NCBI RefSeq assembly: GCF_900176515.1
Contig: NZ_FWXV01000001.1
Coordinates: 1,708,699-1,772,698 of the forward strand
DNA length: 64,000 nucleotides
Reading direction: 5' to 3'
DNA from: Kibdelosporangium aridum
Lineage (GTDB): Bacteria > Actinomycetota > Actinomycetes > Mycobacteriales > Pseudonocardiaceae
Shown piece after piece: positions 16,390-24,511 of the stretch (its first letter is position 1; each line of letters starts with the position of its first letter). The notes under the pieces are model-generated. The model was not told where the DNA came from. It saw only the letters and a list, made by a program, of their open reading frames with translations, and made no database searches. The translations under genes and the position numbers were made by a program.

Positions 16390-17243
16390 GGCCGCCCGCC
16401 CGCGGTGTGCTGGAGCAGAGCCGGGACGAACACGTCCCACAGCGGCTTCGGCAGGTCGTGCCCGGCGCCTTCCAGGGTCAGCAGTGTCGCGCCGGGAATC
16501 GCGTCCCGCAGCGCATGTCCGTGTGGCAGCGGGCAAACCGGGTCATGGTCGCCGTGCACCACCAGGGTCGGCGCCTTGATGGACCCGAAATCGCGGGACG
16601 ACCCTTCGAAGCTCATCATGTAGTGGTTGACGAGGGTGGCCGCGACATCGCGCGTGCGGGCCACGTCCCGCTCGACCAGAGCGCGCGTGGCGGTCTCGTC
16701 GAAGTAGGGCGAGCCGCCCGAGCACGCCTTCGCCGATGCGACAACGAAGTCCACTGCCGCACGGGGATCGGAGAGGTCTGGTTCGGCGGGCATGTCGCTG
16801 GTGAGCTCGTCCGACGACGGCGGGAGACCGTCTTCGCCCGTGGAGGTGGAGACGAACGTCAGTGACTCCACCCGGTCAGGGTGGTCCACCCCGATGATGA
16901 GCCCGATTCCGCCGGACATGGACCGGCAGACGATGTGTGCGCTCTCGACGTTCAGGGCGTCAAGGATGCCGAGCGCGTCCCCGGCCAGGTCGGTGTACGT
17001 GTAGCCCGGCCGCCCTGGCGGGTAACTGGTGGATCTGCCGGTGTCCCGGTTGTCGTAGCGGATGACGAAACGGCCGCCGCGCGCGATCTGTTCACACAGC
17101 TCGGCTTCCCACCACAGCATCGATGCGGTCGCCCCGTCGATGAGCAGGATCGCCGGGTTCGCGGGGTTTCCGAAGGTCTCGACGCACAGCTCGGCATCGT
17201 TGATCCCGACGAGCTTCTCGCCGTTGGAAAGGTGATCGGTCAT
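16386..17243 (-). CDS. Alpha/beta hydrolase
   Basis: A 285-aa alpha/beta-hydrolase. The nucleophile elbow reads CRSMSGG (Ser near residue 109), a variant of GxSxG with Cys and Ser in the Gly places. The acid is in VVHGDHDPVCPL and the catalytic His in LEGAGHDLPK. The oxyanion region is LIDGATASMLWW. The ATG used lies 7 nt after a TAGCGT box without SD, fitting a leaderless start; a GTG three codons earlier is possible. Two identical-type inverted repeats lie just upstream, so the hydrolase-LLM operon is probably regulated there. The substrate is unknown. Confidence 0.87.
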   Translation of the reverse strand: MTDHLSNGEKLVGINDAELCVETFGNPANPAILLIDGATASMLWWEAELCEQIARGGRFVIRYDNRDTGRSTSYPPGRPGYTYTDLAGDALGILDALNVESAHIVCRSMSGGIGLIIGVDHPDRVESLTFVSTSTGEDGLPPSSDELTSDMPAEPDLSDPRAAVDFVVASAKACSGGSPYFDETATRALVERDVARTRDVAATLVNHYMMSFEGSSRDFGSIKAPTLVVHGDHDPVCPLPHGHALRDAIPGATLLTLEGAGHDLPKPLWDVFVPALLQHTAGGRP

Positions 17244-17250
17244 GAGAGCC

Positions 17251-17256
17251 ACGCTA
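17251..17256 (-). promoter_or_regulatory. -10-like box for hydrolase-LLM operon
   Basis: TAGCGT on the minus strand, 7 nt from the ATG, no SD between. Confidence 0.45.
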
Positions 17257-17269
17257 GGTCGATCAGCTC

Positions 17270-17316
17270 ATCGCGAAAAGCGATAGTTTCCGATCAAATC
17301 AATCGCTTCAAGCGAT
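17270..17316. promoter_or_regulatory. Twin operator candidates ATCGC-N5-GCGAT
   Basis: Two copies of the same dyad, ATCGC-N5-GCGAT, occur with centres 32 bp apart, three helical turns (first copy 17270-17284, second 17302-17316; the second extends to 7-bp arms ATCGCTT/AAGCGAT). The first covers the expected -35 region of the hydrolase promoter. The neighbouring AraC gene is the obvious candidate regulator, although a dyad is not the usual AraC site. Confidence 0.55.
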
Positions 17317-17386
17317 GTTACTGGCGAGGGGAGCGACGAGCCGCAAGTCCATCAGCCCGGCCGCATCTGTCGAATTGCTATGGATT

Positions 17387-18175
17387 TCAGCGGCTGCGCA
17401 GTCGGTACTCCGTTGGCGAGCAGCCGACGTAACGGCTGAAGGTGGCCGAGAAGTGGCTTGCGCTGGGGAAGCCGGATTTTCTGCCGATCGCCGCGATCGG
17501 CTCATCGCTGTTCTGCAGTCGGCGACGGGCTTCCGTGATACGCAACTCGGTGAGGAACTTCAGCGGCGGCCTGCCGGTTCGGGCCGTGAACAGCCGCAGG
17601 AAGTGGAACCTGCTGAGCGCCGCCTCTTTCGCCAGATCGTCCAACGTGATGTGGCCGGGCAGGTTGCTGCGCATGTACTCCACAACCTTGCGCATCTGGC
17701 CGTCGTTCAGGGCGTGCCGTTCCGGCTCGCGCGCCCGGTCTGGGGCGAGCAGGTGTGCTGCGAGGTACTGGGCGGCGCATTGGGCGTACAACTCTTCGGC
17801 GCCTGCGGCTTTTGCTTTGGCCATCGCTGTCGCCATCGCCGCGATCACGGGGTCCGGGCGGCTCAGGACGTCGAGCGGGGTGAGGTCGACGTCCGGGTCG
17901 AACAGCGCTTTCGGCAGATCTATGTGGACGGTGCGCAGCGGGGCGGCGGCGAATTTTCGCCAGCGGATGGTGATCTCTTTGCCGGGCACCGTGATTCCGA
18001 TATCCCCGGTGCTGTAGGTCGCCGACCGCCATGTCGCACCTTCGCGTGTCTCCAGCCAGCACGCCCCGTCCACCATCACGACGATGCTGAGCACGTCAGC
18101 GGCGGGTTTTCGCAACGAGCCAACGCCTTCGACGTCCGTGTCGGTACGGACCTGCAAAGCCTGCCAGGGTTTCAC
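17387..18175 (-). CDS. AraC-family transcriptional regulator
   Basis: About 262 aa. Residues about 160-262 contain the two HTH motifs typical of AraC/XylS (HITLDDLAKEAALSRFHFLRLF and AAIGRKSGFPSASHFSATFSRYVGCSPTEYR). The N-terminal part is a cupin-like ligand domain (STGDIGITVPGKEITIRW). The start is uncertain: a GTG (MKPWQALQ) is used here, and a TTG 12 codons earlier is possible. It faces the molybdoenzyme operon divergently and lies upstream of the hydrolase-LLM pair on its own strand, so it could control either. Confidence 0.88.
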   Translation of the reverse strand: MKPWQALQVRTDTDVEGVGSLRKPAADVLSIVVMVDGACWLETREGATWRSATYSTGDIGITVPGKEITIRWRKFAAAPLRTVHIDLPKALFDPDVDLTPLDVLSRPDPVIAAMATAMAKAKAAGAEELYAQCAAQYLAAHLLAPDRAREPERHALNDGQMRKVVEYMRSNLPGHITLDDLAKEAALSRFHFLRLFTARTGRPPLKFLTELRITEARRRLQNSDEPIAAIGRKSGFPSASHFSATFSRYVGCSPTEYRLRSR

Positions 18176-18315
18176 AATTCGCAGGCAATCACACCGCCGA
18201 GTGTCAAGCAACCGACTGCGGCAGCAATTTTGGGGAATAGTACAGCAATTCAGGGACAGGACCTTGACTTCGCGCTGGCTTACGTTGTCACGAAATCAGA
18301 CAACCAGGAGGGTTG

Positions 18316-18903
18316 ATGGTGGACAACCTGAAGCGCCGCACTGTGCTCAAAGCAGGCGGCGTCGCGGCCGCCGCGGTCACAGTGGACTCGGCGGCGGGTG
18401 CGCCAGAGGCGGTGGCGGCAGAGGCGACCGGGTCGATCGACATCACCTTGAAAGTCAACGGCACGACCAAGCGCGTGACCGTCGAACCCAGAACGACCTT
18501 GCTGGACGCATTACGTGAGCGGATGGCGTTGACGGGCACGAAGAAAGGTTGTGACCGAGGCGAGTGTGGTGCGTGCACGGTCCTGGTCGACGGCAAGCGG
18601 ATCAAGTCGTGTCTGACACTCGCTGTCATGCGGCAGGGTGCGTCGATCACCACCGTCGAGGGGCTGGCCAAGGGCGACCGGTTGCACCCGGTGCAGGAGG
18701 AGTTCATCCGGCACGACGCCTTCCAATGTGGAGGGTGCACGCCCGGTCAGATCATGTCGGCCGTGGCGTGCATCAAGGAAGGCCACACCGGGTCGGACGA
18801 CGAGATCCGGGAGTGGATGAGCGGCAACCTCTGTCGTTGCGCCTGTTACCCGAACATCGTGGCGGCTGTGAAGGCTGCGGCGCGTAGGGGAGCGTCGTGG
18901 TGA
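18316..18903 (+). CDS. Xanthine-dehydrogenase-family [2Fe-2S] subunit with Tat signal
   Basis: A 195-aa small subunit of a molybdenum hydroxylase. Residues 7-36 form a Tat-like leader (KRRTVLKAGGVAAAA). The plant-ferredoxin-type cluster has Cys79, 84, 87 and 99 (GCDRGECGACTVL...SCL). The second cluster domain has C138GGC141 and C173RC175. CaggaGGG upstream supports the ATG; a TTG one codon earlier is also possible. Four-nt GTGA-type overlaps link it to the FAD and molybdopterin subunits. Export as a folded complex with the partners is inferred from the leader. Confidence 0.93.
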   Translation: MVDNLKRRTVLKAGGVAAAAVTVDSAAGAPEAVAAEATGSIDITLKVNGTTKRVTVEPRTTLLDALRERMALTGTKKGCDRGECGACTVLVDGKRIKSCLTLAVMRQGASITTVEGLAKGDRLHPVQEEFIRHDAFQCGGCTPGQIMSAVACIKEGHTGSDDEIREWMSGNLCRCACYPNIVAAVKAAARRGASW

Positions 18904-19856
18904 AGGCTTTCAGTTACACGCAGGTCCGTGATGTTGATCAGGCTGTGCGGTCCGTGGCGGGCACGCCGGGTGCGACGTTCATCGCGGGTGGCACCGATCT
19001 GCTGAACCTGATGAAAGACGGAGCGCAGAGCCAGGACCGGTTGATCGACATCAACGCGTTGCCGCTGACCGAGATCCAGATGCGCAATGGTGTGCTGTCG
19101 ATCGGCGCGTTGGCCAGGATGACGGATGTGGCGGCGCATCCGTTGGTGCGCGGCAACTTCGCGATGCTGTCGCAGGCGCTGCTCGCGTCGGCGTCGCCGC
19201 AGGTGCGCAATATGGCCGCGTTGGGTGGGAACTTGTTGCAGCGCACCCGATGTGGTTACTTCCGGGATGCCGGGTCGGCGTGTAACAAGCGCACTCCCGG
19301 CAGTGGGTGCCCGGCGTTGGAGGGGGAAAACCGGGGGCACGCGGTGCTCGGCGGCAGTGATCATTGTATCGCGGTCAACCCGTCTGATCTGGCGGTCGCG
19401 TTGCTCGCTCTGGACGCGACGGTGGTGACCAACAGTCGTCGAATTCCGTTCAAGGACTTCTATCTTCTGCCGGGTACGACTCCGCATCGGGAGACCGCGC
19501 TGACCCACGGCGAGCTGATCGTCGCGGTCGAGGTCCCGTTGCTGAACATGAAGCAGGGTTACCTGAAACTGCGTGACCGGACGACATTCGAGTTCGCGGT
19601 GGTCGCGGTCGGTGCGGCACTGCGGATGCGGGGCCGGGTGGTGCAGGACGTGCGGCTGGCGTTCGGTGGTGTGGCGACCAAGCCGTGGCGTGTTCAGGAT
19701 GCTGAGAACATGCTGCGGGGCAAGGCTTTGACGCCGGAGACGATGGCCGCGGCAGCGGATGTGGTGTTGCGTGGCGCGGTCGCCCGGCACGGCAACGCTT
19801 TCAAGATCGAGTTGTTGAAACGGGCGATTCCGGTGATTCTGGAGGATCTGCGATGA
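18900..19856 (+). CDS. Xanthine-dehydrogenase-family FAD-binding subunit
   Basis: About 318 aa of the CO-dehydrogenase/xanthine-dehydrogenase medium subunit family: TFIAGGTDLLNLMKDG (FAD-binding loop), ASPQVRNMAALGGNLLQRTRCGYFRD and the C-terminal CO_deh_flav_C region. The Cys-rich insert (CGYFRDAGSACNKRTPGSGC) is seen in the YagS/PaoB-like branch, where it can hold a [4Fe-4S] cluster. The GTG start overlaps the stop of the small subunit; GTG one codon earlier is also possible. It transfers electrons between the Mo centre and the iron-sulfur subunit or an external acceptor. Confidence 0.93.
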   Translation: MKAFSYTQVRDVDQAVRSVAGTPGATFIAGGTDLLNLMKDGAQSQDRLIDINALPLTEIQMRNGVLSIGALARMTDVAAHPLVRGNFAMLSQALLASASPQVRNMAALGGNLLQRTRCGYFRDAGSACNKRTPGSGCPALEGENRGHAVLGGSDHCIAVNPSDLAVALLALDATVVTNSRRIPFKDFYLLPGTTPHRETALTHGELIVAVEVPLLNMKQGYLKLRDRTTFEFAVVAVGAALRMRGRVVQDVRLAFGGVATKPWRVQDAENMLRGKALTPETMAAAADVVLRGAVARHGNAFKIELLKRAIPVILEDLR

Positions 19857-22027
19857 GCCAGCTGGTCGGCCAGCCCATCGATCGCGTGGACGGCCGCGCC
19901 AAAGTGACCGGTGCGGCCAGGTACACCGCGGACTTCCAGGTGCCTAGTGTCCTGTATGGCCATATGGCGATGAGCACGATCGGACGGGGCAGGATCGTGT
20001 CCATCGACACCGCCCGGGCGTTGGCCGCGCCTGGGGTGGTCGCGGTGTTCACCCACTTGAACGCGCCGAGGCTGGTGCCGCAGAACCCGTTCCCGTACGT
20101 CAAAGGCTTCTACCCGCTGCAGGACGACCGGATCCACCACAATGGACAGCCGATCGCCTACGTCGTGGCCCGCTCGCTCGAGGAAGCGATCGAGGGCGCG
20201 AACCTGGTGCAGGCCAGGTACGAGGAAGAACGGCCGAAGGCGCTGCTTTCGGAGCACATGGCCGCCGCGTACCTGCCACCGCCGAGCCGTAACGGCGAGA
20301 ACGAGTTCATCCGCGGTGACGTCCAGGCCGGTCTGGCCCAGGCGGACGTGCGGATCGAGCAGGAGTACACCAGCCCGACCCACCACCACAACCCGATCGA
20401 GCCGTCCAGCACGGTCGCGCAGTGGTCGGGCGACAAGCTGACCCTGTTCGAGACCGCGCAGGGCATCAGCTTCTCCCGGCTGACTGTCGCGAACGGACTG
20501 AAGATTCCGCCGGAGAACGTCCGTATCGTGTCGAAGTACCTGGGCGGCGGGTTCGGTGCGAAGGGGACGGTCTGGCCGCACACGCTGCTGACCGCGGCGA
20601 TCGCGCGTGAACTCGGCAAACCGGTGAAGTTCACGCTGAGCCGGGCGCAGATGTACACCTCGCACGGTCACCGCGCCCAGTTCCACCAGCGCCTGACACT
20701 CGGCGCGAAGAAGGACGGCACGCTGACCTCGTTGGTCAACATCAGCACCCAGCAGGCGTCGTCGAACACCGACATCCTGTTCAACCTGAGCGAATCGTCC
20801 ATGCTGCTGTACGCGGTGCCGAACATGCACGTCCGCCAGCAGGCGGTACGACTGGACATCGCCGGCGCGAGCTTCCAGCGTTCCCCGGAGACGACATCGC
20901 ATTTCGGGCTGGAGACCGCGATGGACGAGCTGAGCGTCAAGCTCGGCATCGACCCGGTGGAGCTGCGGCTGCGCAACTACTCGGAGGTCAATCCGGAGAC
21001 CCGGGTGCGGTGGTCGAGCAAGTACCTGCGCGAGTGCTACGCGATGGCCGCCAAGAAGTTCGGCTGGTCACGGCGTAATCCCAGGCCAGGCTCGATGCGC
21101 GACGGCGTGGAGCTGATCGGCTGGGGGATGGCGACTGAAGCCCACACCTTCAACGCCCTGCCAGCCTCCGCGGTGGTCACGATGAGCCCGGACGGCAAAG
21201 TGCTCGCCCAATGCGGGACGCAGGAGATCGGCACGGGCACGTACACCGTGATGACCCAGGTCGTGGCGTCCGGTCTGGGTGTCGACCTGGGTGAGGTGAC
21301 CTTCGACCTCGGTGACACGAACTTCCCGCCAGCGGGCATCTCGGCGGCCTCGGCGACGATCAACAGCATCACGGGCGCGGTGTCTCAGGCGGCGACATCG
21401 GTGCGTGACGCGGTGATCAAACTGGCCGTGGCCGACCCGCGCTCACCGCTGCATGGCGTGGCACCCGCGGACATCGCGGTCGACCACGGCGTGATGTACG
21501 TGAAGTCTCGGCGCTACCGCAACGACACGTATCGCGCAGTCATGGGCCGTCACGGCCAGCCGGTGTCCAACACGGCGACCGTGCCCAACGAGCGTGGTTA
21601 CACGACGGGGTGTGTGTTCGTCGAGGTCCGGGTGGACCCCCGGGTTGGGCGTGTGCGCGTCACGCGGGTTGTCACCGCTCACGACCCGGGCCGCGTGATG
21701 AACCTCAAGACGGCGCGCAGCCAGGTCATCGGTGGCGTGACGTGGGGTATGGGCTATGCGTTGATGGAGCACACCGTGTACGACCCGCGGACCGCGCGGG
21801 TGGTGAATCCCACTCTGTCGACGTACCTCATCCCGGTGAACGCCGACGTGCCGGAGATCGACGCGATGTTCGTCGACCGACCGGACCCGGCCAGCACGGC
21901 ATTGGGTGCGAAGGGTTTCGGGGAGACGCCGATCACTGGTGTACCCGCGGCCATCGGCAACGCCGTGTACCACGCCACCGGCAGGCGGATCCGTGACCTG
22001 CCCATCACGCAGGACAAACTCCTGTAG
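19853..22027 (+). CDS. Xanthine-dehydrogenase-family molybdopterin-binding subunit
   Basis: A 724-aa large subunit. GRAKVTGAARYTAD at the N-terminus, SPTHHHNPIEPSSTVAQW, GGGFGAKGTVWPH (Mo-cofactor loop) and the C-terminal GAKGFGETPITGVPAAIGNAV with the catalytic Glu are all present. The family oxidises aldehydes or N-heterocycles by hydroxylation; it resembles the PaoC/YagR aldehyde-oxidase branch more than classical xanthine dehydrogenase (family judgement). The ATG overlaps the FAD-subunit stop (ATGA). A strong hairpin follows 11 bp after its stop. Confidence 0.93.
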   Translation: MSQLVGQPIDRVDGRAKVTGAARYTADFQVPSVLYGHMAMSTIGRGRIVSIDTARALAAPGVVAVFTHLNAPRLVPQNPFPYVKGFYPLQDDRIHHNGQPIAYVVARSLEEAIEGANLVQARYEEERPKALLSEHMAAAYLPPPSRNGENEFIRGDVQAGLAQADVRIEQEYTSPTHHHNPIEPSSTVAQWSGDKLTLFETAQGISFSRLTVANGLKIPPENVRIVSKYLGGGFGAKGTVWPHTLLTAAIARELGKPVKFTLSRAQMYTSHGHRAQFHQRLTLGAKKDGTLTSLVNISTQQASSNTDILFNLSESSMLLYAVPNMHVRQQAVRLDIAGASFQRSPETTSHFGLETAMDELSVKLGIDPVELRLRNYSEVNPETRVRWSSKYLRECYAMAAKKFGWSRRNPRPGSMRDGVELIGWGMATEAHTFNALPASAVVTMSPDGKVLAQCGTQEIGTGTYTVMTQVVASGLGVDLGEVTFDLGDTNFPPAGISAASATINSITGAVSQAATSVRDAVIKLAVADPRSPLHGVAPADIAVDHGVMYVKSRRYRNDTYRAVMGRHGQPVSNTATVPNERGYTTGCVFVEVRVDPRVGRVRVTRVVTAHDPGRVMNLKTARSQVIGGVTWGMGYALMEHTVYDPRTARVVNPTLSTYLIPVNADVPEIDAMFVDRPDPASTALGAKGFGETPITGVPAAIGNAVYHATGRRIRDLPITQDKLL

Positions 22028-22038
22028 ACGAATGTCGG

Positions 22039-22068
22039 GATAGGGCAGCGCGACGGTGCTGCCCTATC
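22039..22068 (+). terminator. Hairpin terminator of the molybdoenzyme operon
   Basis: Arms GATAGGGCAGC and GCTGCCCTATC (11 bp, perfect) around 8 nt. The -10-like box of the next gene begins one base after it. Confidence 0.75.
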
Positions 22069-22074
22069 TAGATT
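22069..22074 (+). promoter_or_regulatory. -10-like box, leaderless start
   Basis: TAGATT, 7 nt before the GTG of the DinB-like gene; no SD. Confidence 0.4.
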
Positions 22075-22081
22075 GTCTGCT

Positions 22082-22696
22082 GTGGACCTGATGACGCACG
22101 CGACCCAGGAACGCGCCGATCTCGCCGACCTCCTGGACACACTGACCGAAGAGCAATGGCAGACGCAGAGCCTGTGCTCAGACTGGACAGTCCGGGACGT
22201 CGTCGCCCACCACCTCAGCTACGACGAACTGACCTGGTCAGGCACGCTCAAACGGGTCGCCCGCGGCAAGTTCGGCCTGAACGGGACCAACGCCGTCGGG
22301 GTTCGGGAAGACACTCGCGGGCCGCGGGAGCTGCTCGAGGTTCTGCGTGCCCACCTGCGGCCGCGCGGCCTGGTCACCGCTTTCGGCGGGATGGTCGCGC
22401 TGCTCGACTGCATGATCCACCAGCAGGACATTCGCCGCCCGTTGGGCATGCCGCGTGAGATTCCCCGGGAGCGCCTGCGTATCGCCCTAGGACTGGCCAT
22501 GAAAGCGCCGCCGATCCGTGCTTTCGTGCGAGCACGCGGCCTGCGGCTTGTGGCGACGGACGTGGACTGGACACGTGGATCCGGCCCTGAGGTGCGCGGG
22601 CCTGGCGAGGCCGTGCTGATGGCGGTCGCCGGGCGTCGCGTCGCGCTCGACGAGTTGTCCGGCCCGGGCACGGCCAGGCTCGCGGCACGGATGTGA
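22082..22696 (+). CDS. Maleylpyruvate-isomerase-family (DinB-like, TIGR03083) protein
   Basis: A 204-aa four-helix-bundle protein. The opening (TQERADLADLLDTLTEEQWQ, LCSDWTVRDVVAHH) is the hallmark of the mycothiol-dependent maleylpyruvate isomerase N-domain family; a metal-binding His lies in VVAHH and another in MIHQQDI. It probably acts as a thiol-dependent transferase or isomerase; the substrate is unknown. A second member lies near the right edge of the window. Starts at GTG (used), or ATG three codons later. A 14-bp hairpin begins at its stop codon. Confidence 0.85.
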   Translation: MDLMTHATQERADLADLLDTLTEEQWQTQSLCSDWTVRDVVAHHLSYDELTWSGTLKRVARGKFGLNGTNAVGVREDTRGPRELLEVLRAHLRPRGLVTAFGGMVALLDCMIHQQDIRRPLGMPREIPRERLRIALGLAMKAPPIRAFVRARGLRLVATDVDWTRGSGPEVRGPGEAVLMAVAGRRVALDELSGPGTARLAARM

Positions 22697-22728
22697 GGCC
22701 GTGCGGGCGCGTGGCCCGCACGGCCTCA
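22694..22728. terminator. Bidirectional hairpin terminator
   Basis: A 14-bp perfect stem (arms TGAGGCCGTGCGGG / CCCGCACGGCCTCA, 7-nt loop) includes the stop of the plus gene and lies 7 bp from the stop of the convergent PPIase gene. Confidence 0.8.
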
Positions 22729-22735
22729 AGCTGCC

Positions 22736-23236
22736 TCAGTCGAGGACTTCGGCCTTCTCGATGATGACGTCGTTCTTCGGCACGTCCTGATGGCCGCCTG
22801 CGTTGCCGGTCGGCACGCCGGCGATCGCGTCGACAGTGTCCGTGCCCTCGACGACCTTGCCGAACACCGCATAGCCCCAGCCCTGGCCGGCCGGTGCGGT
22901 GTGGTTGAGGAAGTCGTTGGTCGCGGTGTTGATGAAGAACTGCGCGGTCGCCGAGTGCGGGTCGGAGGTCCGCGCCATCGCCACGGTGTAGTGGTCGTTC
23001 TTCAGGCCGTTCTGGGCCTCGTTCTTGATCGGGGTGCCGGTCGGCTTCTGGCGCAGGCCCGGCTCGAAGCCGCCACCCTGGATCATGAAGGTCTTGATGA
23101 CGCGGTGGAAGATCGTGCCGTCGTAGTGCCCGCTGTTCACGTACTGCAGGAAGTTCGCCACGGTCTCGGGGGCTTTTGCCGCGTCGAGCTCGAGAACGAT
23201 CGGGCCGTGCGACGTGTGCAGCTTGACTTTGCTCAT
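22736..23236 (-). CDS. Peptidyl-prolyl cis-trans isomerase, cyclophilin type
   Basis: A 166-aa cytosolic cyclophilin (class I). [13 protein letters not shown] holds the catalytic Arg and Phe; [18 protein letters not shown] and [16 protein letters not shown] complete the active site. No signal peptide. I chose the ATG of MSKVKLHT, which matches the family N-terminus; the upstream extension is composition-poor. A CAGAAT box 6 nt before the ATG fits a leaderless mRNA. It catalyses proline isomerisation during folding. Confidence 0.93.
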   Translation of the reverse strand: MSKVKLHTSHGPIVLELDAAKAPETVANFLQYVNSGHYDGTIFHRVIKTFMIQGGGFEPGLRQKPTGTPIKNEAQNGLKNDHYTVAMARTSDPHSATAQFFINTATNDFLNHTAPAGQGWGYAVFGKVVEGTDTVDAIAGVPTGNAGGHQDVPKNDVIIEKAEVLD

Positions 23237-23277
23237 GGCCTCATTCTGCATTGACCCCGGCGGACCGGCGTGGCATG

Positions 23278-23301
23278 CTTTCACTAGTTAATTAGTGAAA
23301 G
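23278..23301. promoter_or_regulatory. Near-perfect palindrome before the GntR gene
   Basis: The 9-bp arms CTTTCACTA and TAGTGAAAG flank 6 nt (GTTAAT); only one base pair of the 24-bp palindrome mismatches. It ends about 8 bp before the GTG, with GAAAGGG serving as both arm and RBS. YtrA-type GntR proteins commonly repress their own ABC operon through such sites, so autorepression is likely. Confidence 0.7.
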
Positions 23302-23309
23302 GGTGTTTG

Positions 23310-23699
23310 GTGATCGAGTTCCGGATCGACCGCCGCTCCGGCACGGCCACCTACCAGCAGATCGTTGACCAGGCCAAGCACGCGCTGCGGCTCGGCCTCC
23401 TGCGGCCAGGTGACCGGTTGCCCACCGCCAAGGAGGTGGTGGCCGCGACCGCGATCAACCCGAACACCGTGCTCAAGGCGTACCGCGAGCTCGAACGCGA
23501 AGGCCTGGTCGAGGGCAGGCGGGGGATGGGCACGTTCGTGTCCCGGTCACTGGCGATGCCGCAGACCGCTGCCGACGGGCCGTTGCGCGACGAACTCGGG
23601 GACTGGGTGGCCCGCGCCAAACAGACAGGTTTGGCGCGTGAGGACGTAGAAGCGCTGGTCAAGGCCACGCTCGACGAGAACTACCAAGGGGATATGTGA
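23310..23699 (+). CDS. GntR-family regulator, YtrA subfamily
   Basis: A 129-aa regulator: winged HTH (QIVDQAKHALRLGLLRPGDRLPTAKEVVAATAINPNTVLKAYRELEREGLVEGRRGMGTFV) and a short helical C-terminal tail, which is the YtrA type lacking a large ligand domain. The GTG preceded by GAAAGGG is chosen over an earlier GTG lying inside the palindrome. It overlaps the ABC ATPase start by 4 nt (GTGA). YtrA-type repressors respond to cell-wall stress or antibiotics in other Gram-positives; no inducer can be inferred here. Confidence 0.92.
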   Translation: MIEFRIDRRSGTATYQQIVDQAKHALRLGLLRPGDRLPTAKEVVAATAINPNTVLKAYRELEREGLVEGRRGMGTFVSRSLAMPQTAADGPLRDELGDWVARAKQTGLAREDVEALVKATLDENYQGDM

Positions 23700-24511
23700 C
23701 TACCGAACTTGAGGCGGTCGACTTGGGGAAGCGCTACCGCCGGGGCTGGGCGCTGCGCGAATGCACGTTCGACCTGCCCGAAGGCCGGATCGCGGCACTG
23801 GTCGGCCCGAACGGTGCGGGCAAGAGCACACTGATGCGGCTGGCGGTCGGGTTGATCGAGCCCACCACCGGTCACGTCCGTACTCGCGACACCGTGGCGT
23901 TCCTGAGCCAGGACAAGCCGCTGTACACGGGCTTCACCGTCGCGGAGATGTTACGGGCAGGCGCGTCGATGAACGCCAAGTGGGACAACGAGTATGCGAC
24001 CAGACTGGTCCGCGAGGCCGACGTGCCGCTGGAGGCGAAGATCCGCACGTTGTCCGGCGGGCAGCGGACCCGGGTCGCGCTGGCGATCGCGTTGGGTCGC
24101 AGGCCCAGCCTGATCCTGCTGGACGAACCGCTGGCCGACCTGGATCCGTTGGCGCGCACCGAAGTCATGCAGGCGCTGCTCGGCGAGGTGGTGGACACCG
24201 GGATGACGGTGTTGCTGTCCTCGCACGTGCTCGCCGACCTCGAAGGCGTCTGTGATCACCTGATTCTCCTGGCAGGCGGGAGAGTCCGGCTGGACGGCGA
24301 CGTCGACGACCTCCTGGCCGAGCACCGGGTGCTGATCGGTGCACGCGAGCTCGCGACGCCGAACGTGTCCATTGTCGACAGCAGGACGACCGAGCGGCAG
24401 GCGACATTGCTCGCCAGGACAAGGACAGCCGACGCGGGGTGGGAACCGCACCAGCCGACGTTGGAAGAACTCACGTTGGCGTACCTGCGTTCGGCGAAGG
24501 AGGCCGCGTGA
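23696..24511 (+). CDS. ABC transporter ATP-binding protein
   Basis: A 271-aa ATPase: Walker A GPNGAGKST (37-45), signature LSGGQRTR (near 118), Walker B LILLDEP with switch His in LLSSHVLADLEG. The GTG start is in a GTGA overlap with gntR and its end overlaps the permease start the same way, giving a tight three-gene operon. The Q-loop reads FLSQDKPLY. Substrate unknown. Confidence 0.93.
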   Translation: MTTELEAVDLGKRYRRGWALRECTFDLPEGRIAALVGPNGAGKSTLMRLAVGLIEPTTGHVRTRDTVAFLSQDKPLYTGFTVAEMLRAGASMNAKWDNEYATRLVREADVPLEAKIRTLSGGQRTRVALAIALGRRPSLILLDEPLADLDPLARTEVMQALLGEVVDTGMTVLLSSHVLADLEGVCDHLILLAGGRVRLDGDVDDLLAEHRVLIGARELATPNVSIVDSRTTERQATLLARTRTADAGWEPHQPTLEELTLAYLRSAKEAA

